A stretch of 64,000 bases of DNA, from contig NZ_CP023695.1 of NCBI RefSeq assembly GCF_008704395.1, positions 4,464,001 to 4,528,000 on the forward strand, given 5' to 3'. The DNA comes from Streptomyces alboniger (GTDB lineage Bacteria > Actinomycetota > Actinomycetes > Streptomycetales > Streptomycetaceae). Position 1 is the first letter of the stretch. Every line of letters starts with the position of its first letter. The position numbers and the translations under genes were made by a program. Shown piece after piece: positions 42,817-50,525 of this stretch. Under the pieces are notes generated by a model. That model saw only the letters and a program-made list of their open reading frames with translations. It did not search any database and was not told the origin of the DNA.

Positions 42817-43347
42817 ATGACCGCGACGATCGGGCAGGGCACAGGACGGGCCGAGGGCTCCACCCAGCACCTGCACTACGAGCTGCACCTTCCCCACCCT
42901 GTGGACAAGGTCTGGGCGGCGGTGGCCACCCCCGGCGGTCTGCCGGGGTGGCTGGCCGCCGCCGACGTGTTCGAGCCCCGGCTCGGCGGCGCCATCACGC
43001 TGCGCTGGCTGAACGGCGCGCAGGACCCCGAGCACTCCGTGCACTCCGGGCACATCACGGCCTGGGACCCGGACGTCGTCGCCGAGTACACGATCGACCT
43101 GCACGGCCGGTGCCGCTTCCACCTCGAACCGGCGGCCGGAGACGAAGGCACCACGCTGCGCTTCACCAACGAGTTCGACGGCGACGACGCGCTGCGCCTC
43201 GACTGCCTCGCCGGCTGGCACGACCACTTCGAGCTGCTCGTCGAGGCGCTCCAAGGCCGCCCCGAGGACTGGCCGACGTGGACCCCGGACCGCTGGCGTG
43301 AGCTGCGCGAGGGGTACGCCGCCGCGGAGGCCGCACCTAAGGATTGA
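42817..43347 (+). CDS. SRPBCC (START-like) domain protein
   Basis: 176 residues, ATG with GGAG three bases upstream. It has the Bet v 1/SRPBCC pattern: LHYELHLPHPVDKVWAAVAT, GWLAAADVFEPRLGGAITLRW, a run of beta strands, and a C-terminal helix (GWHDHFELLVEALQGRP). The fold binds hydrophobic ligands; related proteins of the AHSA1-like group are of unknown role. Its end overlaps the convergent oxygenase gene by 11 bases. Confidence 0.82.
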   Translation: MTATIGQGTGRAEGSTQHLHYELHLPHPVDKVWAAVATPGGLPGWLAAADVFEPRLGGAITLRWLNGAQDPEHSVHSGHITAWDPDVVAEYTIDLHGRCRFHLEPAAGDEGTTLRFTNEFDGDDALRLDCLAGWHDHFELLVEALQGRPEDWPTWTPDRWRELREGYAAAEAAPKD

Positions 43348-44299
43348 CCCCCGTGCCGTCCTCCACCGCGATCGCGTCGAGCTGCTTGCGCAGATACGTG
43401 TGCGAGTCGATGCCCCGGACGTCCGTGCCCGGGTCGCACTCGTAGAAGTACACGAGGGACATCAGCTCCTCGGCGGGCGGTTCGGCGGGCGGCGGCAGTA
43501 CGCGATGCCGGCCGGACTGCCAGCGGCCGCCGGTCCAGCGCGCCATCAGGTCGCCGATGTTGACCGTGAGCGCCGCCGGGTCGAACGGCGCGTCCTGCCA
43601 GCCGCCCTCGTCCGTGAACACCTGGAGCCCGCCCCGGCCGGCCTGCCGGTCGAGGACCGTCACCGTGCCGAAGTCGGTGTGCGGGCCGATGCGGAACTGG
43701 CCCGGCTCGGGCTCGCCCACGGTGTCCCGCCCCGGATACCAGTTGATGTTGAAGCCCCAGGTCGGGTGCCCGGTGTGACGGGTGAAGAAGTCCTCGTCCT
43801 CGCCGAGCGCGACGGCGAGCAGTTCGAGGAGGCGGTCGGCGAGCGACCGCGTCTGCCGCAGGTACGTCTCCACGAGGCCCCGCAGCCCGGGGACCTCGCC
43901 CGGCCAGGTGTTCGGCGCGAACCACTCGGCGTCGACCGCCGCGTCCCCGGTCGGCTCGTCGGCGGCGAAGGACAGCGACTCCTTGAGGTCCGGGGGAGCG
44001 GCCGTGCCCTCCGCGTAGCTGTTGGCCTCCGCGCCGGGCCCGAGCCAGCCGCGCCCGCCGACCTTCACCGCGTAGGGCCGCTTCACCTCGGCGGGCAGCA
44101 GGAAGAAGCCGCGGGCCGACTCCCTGATCGCCGTACGCAGGCCGGGGTCGACACCGTGCCCGGTCACCAGGAGGAAACCGGCGGTGCGCAGGGCCGCGTC
44201 GACGGTGCGCGCCGTCCGCGCACGGGCCTCGGGGTCGCCGGACAGCCACGGCCGCAGGTCGACGGTGGGGATACGGGGGGTGCCCGATGCGCTGCTCAT
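43337..44299 (-). CDS. 2-oxoglutarate/Fe(II) dioxygenase, isopenicillin N synthase-like
   Basis: About 320 residues. The DIOX_N part (RIPTVDLRPWLSGDP) precedes the jelly-roll with iron ligands HxD in RIGPHTDFGTVTVL and the distal His in WQSGRHRVLPPP. The RxS motif that anchors 2-oxoglutarate in plant and bacterial relatives is not obvious here (ELMSLVYF), so co-substrate binding may differ. Several starts are possible; ATG at 44299 is used, and 44308 would add three residues. Substrate unknown; no biosynthetic cluster is around it. Confidence 0.83.
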   Translation of the reverse strand: MSSASGTPRIPTVDLRPWLSGDPEARARTARTVDAALRTAGFLLVTGHGVDPGLRTAIRESARGFFLLPAEVKRPYAVKVGGRGWLGPGAEANSYAEGTAAPPDLKESLSFAADEPTGDAAVDAEWFAPNTWPGEVPGLRGLVETYLRQTRSLADRLLELLAVALGEDEDFFTRHTGHPTWGFNINWYPGRDTVGEPEPGQFRIGPHTDFGTVTVLDRQAGRGGLQVFTDEGGWQDAPFDPAALTVNIGDLMARWTGGRWQSGRHRVLPPPAEPPAEELMSLVYFYECDPGTDVRGIDSHTYLRKQLDAIAVEDGTGVNP

Positions 44300-44420
44300 G
44301 ACTCCCATCGTGCCCACGCGAGCCGTCGGTCAGGCGTCATCGACAGCGCCGATCGGCCCATCGGAAGGACGCCCCGGCACCGCGTGGACCTGCGCCTTCG
44401 CCCGCTCGTACGTTCCTGCC

Positions 44421-45386
44421 ATGACCTCAAGGAACGCTTCCGAGAACAAGGGCACGGCCCAGCTCACCGCCGCCATGATGCTCTCCGGCACCCTCGGCGT
44501 CTTCGTCGTCGAGTCCGGCGCCAGCGCCTTCAACGTCGTCTTCTTCCGCGTCCTGTTCGGCGCCCTCGCCCTCGGCGCGTACGCCGTCGCCCGCGGCTAC
44601 TTCCGCGACCACGGGCTCACGCCCAAGAGGCTCGGACTCGCCGCGCTCGGCGGCCTGTTCATCGTCTTCAACTGGGTGTTCCTCTTCAAGGCGTACGAGG
44701 CCACCTCGATCTCCCTGGCCACCGTCGTCTACCACACGCAGCCCTTCTTCCTGGTGCTGCTCAGCGCCCTCGTCCTGCGCGAGCGCCTGACCCGGTCCCA
44801 ACTGGGCTGGCTGGCCGCCGCGTTCGCCGGCCTCGTGCTGGTCTCGGGGGTGCGCCCCGGCGACACCGGTTCCCTCGCGGGCATCGGGCTCGCGCTCCTC
44901 GCCGCCGTCCTCTACGCCCTCTCCACCCTCGTCACCAAGCGCGTCACGGGCGTACGCCCCCACCTGATCGCCCTGGTCCAGGTCCTGGTCGGCATCCCGC
45001 TGCTCCTGCCCTTCACCGACTTCGGCGCGATGCGCGGCACCGGCACCGGCTGGGCCTGGCTCGTCGGCCTCGGGGTGATCCACACCGGTCTGATGTACGT
45101 CCTGATGTACGCGGCGTACGCGAAGCTCCCCACGCCCAAGATCGCCGTACTCGCCTTCACCTACCCGGCGGTCGCGATGGTCGCCGACTGGGCGGTCTAC
45201 GGCCGCCACATCGGGCTCGTCCAGGCGCTCGGCGTCCCGCTGATCGTCCTGGCGAGCCTCAAGGTGACCCTGGCGCCGGGGACGCGCTCTGCTCCCGCAC
45301 GAGCCGCACGGCCTGCTCCACGAACAGCCGGACATGCACCGGAAGCCGCTTCCCCGACCGCCACGCGAGCTGCGTCCACAACGTGA
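44421..45386 (+). CDS. EamA/DMT-family metabolite exporter
   Basis: 321 residues with ten predicted transmembrane helices in two EamA repeats, e.g. LTAAMMLSGTLGVFVVESGA and FLVLLSALVLRERLTRSQLG, then GIGLALLAAVLYALSTLVTK and FTYPAVAMVADWAVYGRHIG. These are drug/metabolite transporters, often for amino acids. The last ~30 residues (Ala/Arg/Pro-rich) lie opposite the end of the LysR gene: the two overlap by 128 bases. That tail may simply reflect a late stop codon in high-GC DNA. Confidence 0.87.
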   Translation: MTSRNASENKGTAQLTAAMMLSGTLGVFVVESGASAFNVVFFRVLFGALALGAYAVARGYFRDHGLTPKRLGLAALGGLFIVFNWVFLFKAYEATSISLATVVYHTQPFFLVLLSALVLRERLTRSQLGWLAAAFAGLVLVSGVRPGDTGSLAGIGLALLAAVLYALSTLVTKRVTGVRPHLIALVQVLVGIPLLLPFTDFGAMRGTGTGWAWLVGLGVIHTGLMYVLMYAAYAKLPTPKIAVLAFTYPAVAMVADWAVYGRHIGLVQALGVPLIVLASLKVTLAPGTRSAPARAARPAPRTAGHAPEAASPTATRAASTT

Positions 45387-46188
45387 ACGGCGGCTCCCAG
45401 GGCAGCCGCACGAGGGTGCCCGCAGCCAGCTCCCGCGCCACCGCCACGGCCGGCAGCAGCGCCACTCCGAGCCCGCCCGCCACGCCCTGCTTGGTCGCCT
45501 CGATCGTGCCGAACTCCATGAACGGCGGGGGCTGACCGGTCCGCTCCCGCAGCTCCGCCTCGAACAGATCCCGGTAGGGGCAGCCCGGCTCGGTGCCGAC
45601 GAGCTGCACCGCCGTCAGATCGGCCGTGGCGAGCGCGCCCGCCGCGCCCGCCGCGCGCGTCGCCAGCGGATGACCGGGGGCGCAGACCAGGACCAGCGGC
45701 TCCTCGGCGAGGACCTCGCTCTCCAGGCCCTGGTGCTCGGTCCCCGGCTCCATCAGGAAGCCCACGTCGTACGTCCCCTGCCGCAGCGCCTGCCGGGTCT
45801 CGTCGCCCAGCGTGGGGCGCAGCGAGAGCCGCACCTTCGGGTAGCGGTGGTGGAAGAGTTCGAGGAGCGGCGGCAGCCGGTAGGAGGTCAGGGACTCCAT
45901 GGTGCCGACCGCGATCGCCCCGGACGGTTCGCCGGCGCCGACGACCGCGGCCCGCGCCTCGTCGGTCAGCTCGATGATCTGCCGGGCGTAGGGCAGCAGT
46001 CGCGTCCCCGCCTCGGTCAGGCGGATGCGGCTGCCGAGCCGGTCGAAGAGTTCCGTGCCGAGGGAGGACTCCAGGGAGCGGATCTGACTGGTCACGCTGG
46101 ACTGCGCGTACGCCAGTTCGGTGGCGGCCCGGGTGAAGCTGAGGACGGTGGCGACCTTCTCGAAGGTCACGAGCAGCCGTAGCTCCAT
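45259..46188 (-). CDS. LysR-family transcriptional regulator
   Basis: 309 residues. Winged helix MELRLLVTFEKVATVLSFTR, then AATELAYAQSSVTSQIRSLE; linker helix and periplasmic-binding-like effector domain (AIAVGTMESLTSYRLPPLLE onward). The ATG overlaps the stop of the upstream PLDc_N gene as TGATG, so its translation depends on that gene. Its 3' end overlaps the EamA exporter by 128 bases; an exporter-LysR pair is typical regulation, though here they are convergent, so the target is uncertain. Confidence 0.88.
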   Translation of the reverse strand: MELRLLVTFEKVATVLSFTRAATELAYAQSSVTSQIRSLESSLGTELFDRLGSRIRLTEAGTRLLPYARQIIELTDEARAAVVGAGEPSGAIAVGTMESLTSYRLPPLLELFHHRYPKVRLSLRPTLGDETRQALRQGTYDVGFLMEPGTEHQGLESEVLAEEPLVLVCAPGHPLATRAAGAAGALATADLTAVQLVGTEPGCPYRDLFEAELRERTGQPPPFMEFGTIEATKQGVAGGLGVALLPAVAVARELAAGTLVRLPWEPPFTLWTQLAWRSGKRLPVHVRLFVEQAVRLVREQSASPAPGSP

Positions 46189-46517
46189 CAGCCGTCGGTG
46201 CCCTTGTCCTTCTTGTCCTCGCCCGGGTCCTTGTCCTCGTCCCTGAGGGACTTCAGGAACTCGGGGTTGTCGTCGGGCGCGACCCAGCGCGTGCGGCCCG
46301 TACGTCCCCGCGCGGTACCGGTGCCCGGCGCGTGCCGCACCTTGCCCGTGACGAACCAGGCGATCGGGCCGAGCAGCACCTCGCCGAAGAGCAGCACGAT
46401 GATGACCCACACCACCTTGGGCAGATGCCTGACCTCCTTCTCGGGAGTGTTCAGGACATCGATGAAGGCGTAGATCCACACTGCCAGGACCAGCAGGAAC
46501 GGCAGATACCTGAGCAT
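46188..46517 (-). CDS. Small membrane protein with PLDc_N domain
   Basis: 109 residues. Two hydrophobic helices (YLPFLLVLAVWIYAFIDVL and VVWVIIVLLFGEVLLGPIAWF) form the phospholipase-D N-terminal-type membrane anchor (PLDc_N). A charged tail ends DPGEDKKDKGTDG. No catalytic domain is attached. Such free PLDc_N proteins are common in actinobacteria near menaquinone genes. It is divergent from the UbiD-like gene and translationally coupled to the LysR downstream. Confidence 0.85.
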   Translation of the reverse strand: MLRYLPFLLVLAVWIYAFIDVLNTPEKEVRHLPKVVWVIIVLLFGEVLLGPIAWFVTGKVRHAPGTGTARGRTGRTRWVAPDDNPEFLKSLRDEDKDPGEDKKDKGTDG

Positions 46518-46606
46518 GGTGGCGCGATCCCCCAAGCGGTGACGGCGGGAGGCGTGCGAGCCCCCGGTGACGGGGCCAGGGTAGCCGGTGCCGGATACTG
46601 GAACGC

Positions 46607-48064
46607 ATGGCTTACGACGATCTTCGCTCCCTGCTCCGTGCACTGGAGCGCGAGGGCGATCTCAAGCGCATCAAGGCCGAGGTCGACCCGTACCTGGAGG
46701 TCGGTGAGATCGTCGACCGGGTGCAGAAGGCCGGCGGCCCCGCGCTCCTCTTCGAGAACGTCAAGGGCTCCGCGATGCCCCTGGCGATGAACGTGTACGG
46801 GACGGACCGGCGCCTGCTGAAGGCGCTCGGCCTGAAGTCGTACGGCGAGATCAGCGAGAAGATCGGCGGTCTGCTCAAGCCGGAGCTGCCGCAGGGCTTC
46901 GTCGGCGTCCGCGAGGCGTTCGGGAAGCTCGGCGCGATGACGCACGTACCGCCGAAGAAGGTGAAGTCGGAGAGCGCCCCCGTCCAGGAGGTGGTCCTGA
47001 CCGGCGACGACGTCGACCTGGAGCAGCTGCCCGCGCTCTTCACCTGGCCCGAGGACGGCGGCTCCTTCTTCAACCTCGGTCTGACCCACACCAAGGACCC
47101 CGACACCGGGGTGCGCAACCTCGGCCTGTACCGCCTCCAGCGCCACGACAGGCGCACCATCGGCATGCACTGGCAGATCCACAAGGACAGCCGCAACCAC
47201 TACCAGGTGGCCGCCCGCAGGGGCGAGAAGCTGCCCGTCGCGATCGCCTTCGGCTGCCCGCCGGCCGTCACGTACGCCTCGACGGCGCCGCTGCCCGGTG
47301 ACATGGACGAGTACATGCTGGCCGGGTTCATCCAGGGCAAGCGCGTCGAGATGGTCGACTGCAAGACGGTCCCGCTCCAGGTGCCGGCGCACGCGGAGGT
47401 CGTCATCGAGGGCTGGCTGGAGCCCGGCGAGATGCTTCCCGAGGGCCCCTTCGGCGACCACACCGGCTTCTACACGCCGCAGGAGCCGTTCCCCGCACTG
47501 AAGATCGACTGCGTGACGATGCGGAGGCGGCCGCTGCTCCAGTCGATCGTGGTCGGCCGCCCGCCGACGGAGGACGGCCCGCTGGGCCGCGCGACGGAGA
47601 GGTTCTTCCTCCCCCTCCTCAAGGTGATCGTCCCGGACATCGTCGACTACCACCTTCCGGAGTCGGGCGGCTTCCACAACTGCGCGATCGTCTCGATCGA
47701 CAAGAAGTACCCGAAGCACGCGCAGAAGGTCATGCACGCCATCTGGGGCGCGCACATGATGTCCCTGACGAAGCTGATCGTCGTCGTGGACAAGGACTGT
47801 GACGTCCACGACCTGCACGAGGTGTCCTGGCGGGCCCTCGGCAACACCGACTACGCCCGTGACCTCACCGTCGTCGAGGGCCCGGTCGACCACCTCGACC
47901 ACGCCTCCTACCAGCAGTTCTGGGGCGGCAAGGCGGGCATAGACGCCACGCGGAAGCTGCCCGAGGAGGGCTACACACGGGACGGGGGCTGGCCCGAGAT
48001 GGTGGTGTCCGATCCGGAGACCGCCTCGAAGGTCGACCGCCGCTGGAAGGAGTACGGACTGTGA
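46607..48064 (+). CDS. mqnL: Menaquinone biosynthesis decarboxylase, UbiD family (MqnL)
   Basis: 485 residues of the UbiD prenylated-FMN-dependent decarboxylase family. N-terminal MAYDDLRSLLRALEREGDLK is typical. Conserved blocks are GMHWQIHKDSRNHY, EGPFGDHTGFYTP (active-site E-D region) and DLHEVSWRALGNTDYARDL. In the futalosine pathway it removes the carboxylate of the naphthoate intermediate late in synthesis. GTGA overlap with the prenyltransferase and the nearby UbiX-like gene, which makes the cofactor, support this. In S. coelicolor this is SCO4490 (from memory). Confidence 0.92.
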   Translation: MAYDDLRSLLRALEREGDLKRIKAEVDPYLEVGEIVDRVQKAGGPALLFENVKGSAMPLAMNVYGTDRRLLKALGLKSYGEISEKIGGLLKPELPQGFVGVREAFGKLGAMTHVPPKKVKSESAPVQEVVLTGDDVDLEQLPALFTWPEDGGSFFNLGLTHTKDPDTGVRNLGLYRLQRHDRRTIGMHWQIHKDSRNHYQVAARRGEKLPVAIAFGCPPAVTYASTAPLPGDMDEYMLAGFIQGKRVEMVDCKTVPLQVPAHAEVVIEGWLEPGEMLPEGPFGDHTGFYTPQEPFPALKIDCVTMRRRPLLQSIVVGRPPTEDGPLGRATERFFLPLLKVIVPDIVDYHLPESGGFHNCAIVSIDKKYPKHAQKVMHAIWGAHMMSLTKLIVVVDKDCDVHDLHEVSWRALGNTDYARDLTVVEGPVDHLDHASYQQFWGGKAGIDATRKLPEEGYTRDGGWPEMVVSDPETASKVDRRWKEYGL

Positions 48065-48963
48065 GCAGCGCCTCCGCAGCGATCCCCCAGCCGGGGCGCA
48101 CCAAAGCGTTTCTCAGGCTCGTCATGATCGAGCACTCCGTCTTCGCGCTGCCCTTCGCCTACATCGCCTCCCTGTCCGCGATGTTCCAGCTGGACAAGGA
48201 CATCCACTGGGGGCGGCTGCTCCTGGTCACCATCTGCATGGTGGGGCTGCGGACGTTCGCCATGGCGGCGAACCGCATCATCGACCGCGAGATCGACGCC
48301 CGTAACCCGCGCACCGCCCACCGCGAGCTGGTGACGGGCGCGGTGTCCGTGAAGTCCGCGTGGACGGGCGCGCTGATCGCGCTCGCCGTGTTCCTCGGCG
48401 CGGCCGCCCTGCTCAACCCGCTGTGTCTGGCGCTCGCGCCCGTCGCGGTGATCCCGATGGTCGTCTATCCGTACGGCAAGCGGTTCACGAACTTCCCGCA
48501 GGCGATCCTCGGCCTCGCCCAGGCGATGGGCCCGGTCGGCGCCTGGATCGCGATCACCGGTGAGTGGTCGTGGCAGGCCGTGATCCTCGGGCTCGCGGTG
48601 GGTGTCTGGATCGGCGGGTTCGATCTGATCTACGCCTGTCAGGACGTGGAGACCGACCGCGAGGTCGGCGTGATGTCGGTGCCCGCGCGGTTCGGCATCC
48701 CGGCCGCGATTCGGGGCGCGCGCGGCTGCCACCTGGTGACCACGGGCCTCTTCGCCTGGTACGCCGCGTCCACCGGCGCGGGGGTGTTCTTCTGGCTCGG
48801 TCTCGCGATCGTGGCGGGTGCCTTCGTGTACGAGCACTCCATCGTGAAGCCGCACGACCTGTCCCGGCTCAACCGCGCCTTCTTCCAGGTGAACGGCTTC
48901 ATCGGCATCGCCCTCTTCGTCTGTGCGCTGCTCGATCTGCTCGTGCGCGGGCTCACGGTCTAG
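48061..48963 (+). CDS. mqnP: 1,4-dihydroxy-6-naphthoate polyprenyltransferase MqnP (UbiA family)
   Basis: A 300-residue membrane prenyltransferase with eight or nine helices. The Mg-prenyl-diphosphate motif is ANRIIDREIDARNPRT (NxxxDxxxD) and the second Asp-rich loop is YACQDVETDREVGVMSVPAR. It attaches the polyprenyl chain to the dihydroxynaphthoate made by the futalosine route. The GTG start overlaps the mqnL stop. Together with its two neighbours it performs the late pathway steps. Confidence 0.93.
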   Translation: MSSASAAIPQPGRTKAFLRLVMIEHSVFALPFAYIASLSAMFQLDKDIHWGRLLLVTICMVGLRTFAMAANRIIDREIDARNPRTAHRELVTGAVSVKSAWTGALIALAVFLGAAALLNPLCLALAPVAVIPMVVYPYGKRFTNFPQAILGLAQAMGPVGAWIAITGEWSWQAVILGLAVGVWIGGFDLIYACQDVETDREVGVMSVPARFGIPAAIRGARGCHLVTTGLFAWYAASTGAGVFFWLGLAIVAGAFVYEHSIVKPHDLSRLNRAFFQVNGFIGIALFVCALLDLLVRGLTV

Positions 48964-48973
48964 GCTGCACAGC

Positions 48974-49657
48974 GTGAAGGCAGGAGATACGCGGCGTAAG
49001 CCTTGGATCGTGGGGGTGTCGGGCGCCTCGGGGACCCCGTACGCCGCCTCCGTGCTGCGCGCGCTGCTCGCGGCGGGCGAGGGCGTGGACCTCGTCGTGT
49101 CGCGTGCCTCGCGGCTGACGCTGCTCGACGAGACCGGCATCTCCTTCCGGGACGCGCACTGGCGGGACGATCTGCGGCAGTGGCTCGCGCGCGGCGCGGA
49201 CGGGAAGCCGGACACCTTCGACGTGCCGTCGCGGACGCTGGACGACGTGCGGTACTGGGCGGCCGGTGATCTCGCGGCGGGCCCGTCGTCGGGGTCGTAC
49301 GCGACGAAGGGGATGCTGATCGTGCCGGCGTCCACGGCGTGCGTGGCCGGGGTGGCGCTCGGTCTCTCGAAGGACCTGCTCCAGCGGTCGGCGAGCGTGA
49401 CGCTCAAGGAAGGCCGACGGCTCGTGGTCTGCGTACGCGAGACTCCGCTGAACGGTCAGACGCTGAAGCACTTGGTGAGCCTGGACGAGGCGGGCGCGAG
49501 TGTGCTGCCCGCCTCTCCGGCGTTCTACGCGGGGGCGACGCACATCCAGGATCTGGTGGACTTCGTCGCCGGGCGGGTGCTGGACGCGGCGGGTGTGCCG
49601 CACAGCCTGTACCGCCGGTGGAAAGGGGAGCTGGGGGGCGCTTCCAGTGCCGACTGA
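48974..49657 (+). CDS. UbiX-family flavin prenyltransferase (menaquinone pathway, MqnM-type)
   Basis: A 227-residue UbiX flavoprotein making prenylated FMN for the UbiD-type decarboxylase two genes upstream. Signature IVGVSGASGTPYAASVLRAL; later KGMLIVPASTACVAGVALG and VVCVRETPLNGQTLKHL. The GTG at 48974 gives VKAGDTRRKPW; no strong ribosome binding site is seen and it lies ten bases after mqnP. Function assigned by family and operon. Confidence 0.92.
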   Translation: MKAGDTRRKPWIVGVSGASGTPYAASVLRALLAAGEGVDLVVSRASRLTLLDETGISFRDAHWRDDLRQWLARGADGKPDTFDVPSRTLDDVRYWAAGDLAAGPSSGSYATKGMLIVPASTACVAGVALGLSKDLLQRSASVTLKEGRRLVVCVRETPLNGQTLKHLVSLDEAGASVLPASPAFYAGATHIQDLVDFVAGRVLDAAGVPHSLYRRWKGELGGASSAD

Positions 49658-49660
49658 GCG

Positions 49661-49697
49661 TGCCCCCGAAGGGGCGCGGGGAACTGCGCGAGCAACC
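49661..49697. repeat. Common Streptomyces intergenic repeat
   Basis: GCCCCCGAAGGGGCGCGGGG followed by AACTGCGCGAGCAACC (49662-49697). The first half folds as a hairpin. From memory this sequence family is spread in hundreds of copies between Streptomyces genes. Here it directly follows the UbiX-like gene and may also act as its terminator. Confidence 0.65.
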
Positions 49698-49743
49698 AGG
49701 ACGAACCCGCAGTCGGCACCGCCCCTCCACCCCAACGGTGGGA

Positions 49744-49869
49744 CTACCGCTTCTTGGCGCCCCGCAGCTTCCAAGTGGCCTTCCGCGGCGCCGCAACATT
49801 CGCACGCGAGCGGTTGGCCATGTCCTGGAGCTCGCGCATACGGGCGTAGGCCATCTCGATCGAGTACAC
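49744..49869 (-). CDS. Small basic hypothetical protein (41 aa)
   Basis: 41 residues starting VYSIEMAYARMRELQDMANR and ending WKLRGAKKR. Strongly basic, probably one amphipathic helix with a Lys/Arg tail. The GTG at 49869 has GGAG upstream with a longish gap; an ATG at 49854 would give 36 residues. A longer frame to 50001 crosses a palindromic control region and is rejected. I remember similar small proteins in other Streptomyces but no function. It is divergent from the Lrp gene. Confidence 0.6.
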   Translation of the reverse strand: MYSIEMAYARMRELQDMANRSRANVAAPRKATWKLRGAKKR

Positions 49870-49924
49870 GGTGTGACTCACTCCTGAAGGATCGTCGTTG
49901 ATCTGCTGAGATTGAGAAAGATTC

Positions 49925-49942
49925 ACAGGGTGTAGACCCTGT
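49925..49942. promoter_or_regulatory. Palindrome between the small basic protein and Lrp genes
   Basis: A 7-bp inverted repeat ACAGGGT-GTAG-ACCCTGT (49925-49942) in an AT-richer region, with TAGATT and TAGACT (49963-49968) -10-like hexamers following on the plus strand. Plausibly an autoregulatory site for the Lrp-type regulator or a promoter operator. Confidence 0.5.
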
Positions 49943-50003
49943 TGCGCCTTAGATTCTACACATAGACTCGCGGTATCGCTGAATAATGAAAGGCATCGCA
50001 CCT

Positions 50004-50459
50004 ATGGACGCCGTGGACAGGCAGCTCATCCAGGCCCTGCGGGAGAACGGCCGGGCCTCGTACGCCGAACTCGGGCGGCTCGTGGGCCTCTCCGGGCCGA
50101 GCGTCACGGACCGGATCAACCGCCTCGAAGCGGCCGGTGTCATCACCGGCTACCGCGCGACCGTCGACTCCGCGTCGCTGGGCCTCGGCGTCATCGCCCT
50201 CATCGGCATCTCGCTCTCGGACGCCGCCGACCACGAGGACGTGGCGCGACGCCTGAAGGACCTGCACGAGATCGAGGACTGCTGGTTCATCGCGGGCGAC
50301 GACTCGTACATGCTCAAGGTGCGGGCGAGCGACGTGGACGGCCTGGAGAAGACGATCCGCCGGCTCAGCGGCACGCGGGGCGTCTCCCGGACGCGTACGA
50401 CCATCGTGCTCTCCACGAAGTGGGAGAACAGGGTCGGGGAGCTGCCCGAGGAGGAGTGA
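50004..50459 (+). CDS. Lrp/AsnC-family transcriptional regulator
   Basis: 151 residues. N-terminal helix-turn-helix MDAVDRQLIQALRENGRASY, then AELGRLVGLSGPSVTDRINRLE; C-terminal RAM domain (LGVIALIGISLSDAADHEDV, EIEDCWFIAGDDSYMLKV). The ATG at 50004 fits relatives; an ATG at 49986 would add six residues. AAAGG ten bases upstream. Located between UbiX-like and mqnE as in S. coelicolor (SCO4493), so it may regulate menaquinone or amino acid genes. Confidence 0.9.
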   Translation: MDAVDRQLIQALRENGRASYAELGRLVGLSGPSVTDRINRLEAAGVITGYRATVDSASLGLGVIALIGISLSDAADHEDVARRLKDLHEIEDCWFIAGDDSYMLKVRASDVDGLEKTIRRLSGTRGVSRTRTTIVLSTKWENRVGELPEEE

Positions 50460-50525
50460 GCGGGAGCGGGGGCGTACGGTTGGCGGGAGTTTGTCGTAGG
50501 TCGCTGGAGAGGTAAGGGCGAGGGC

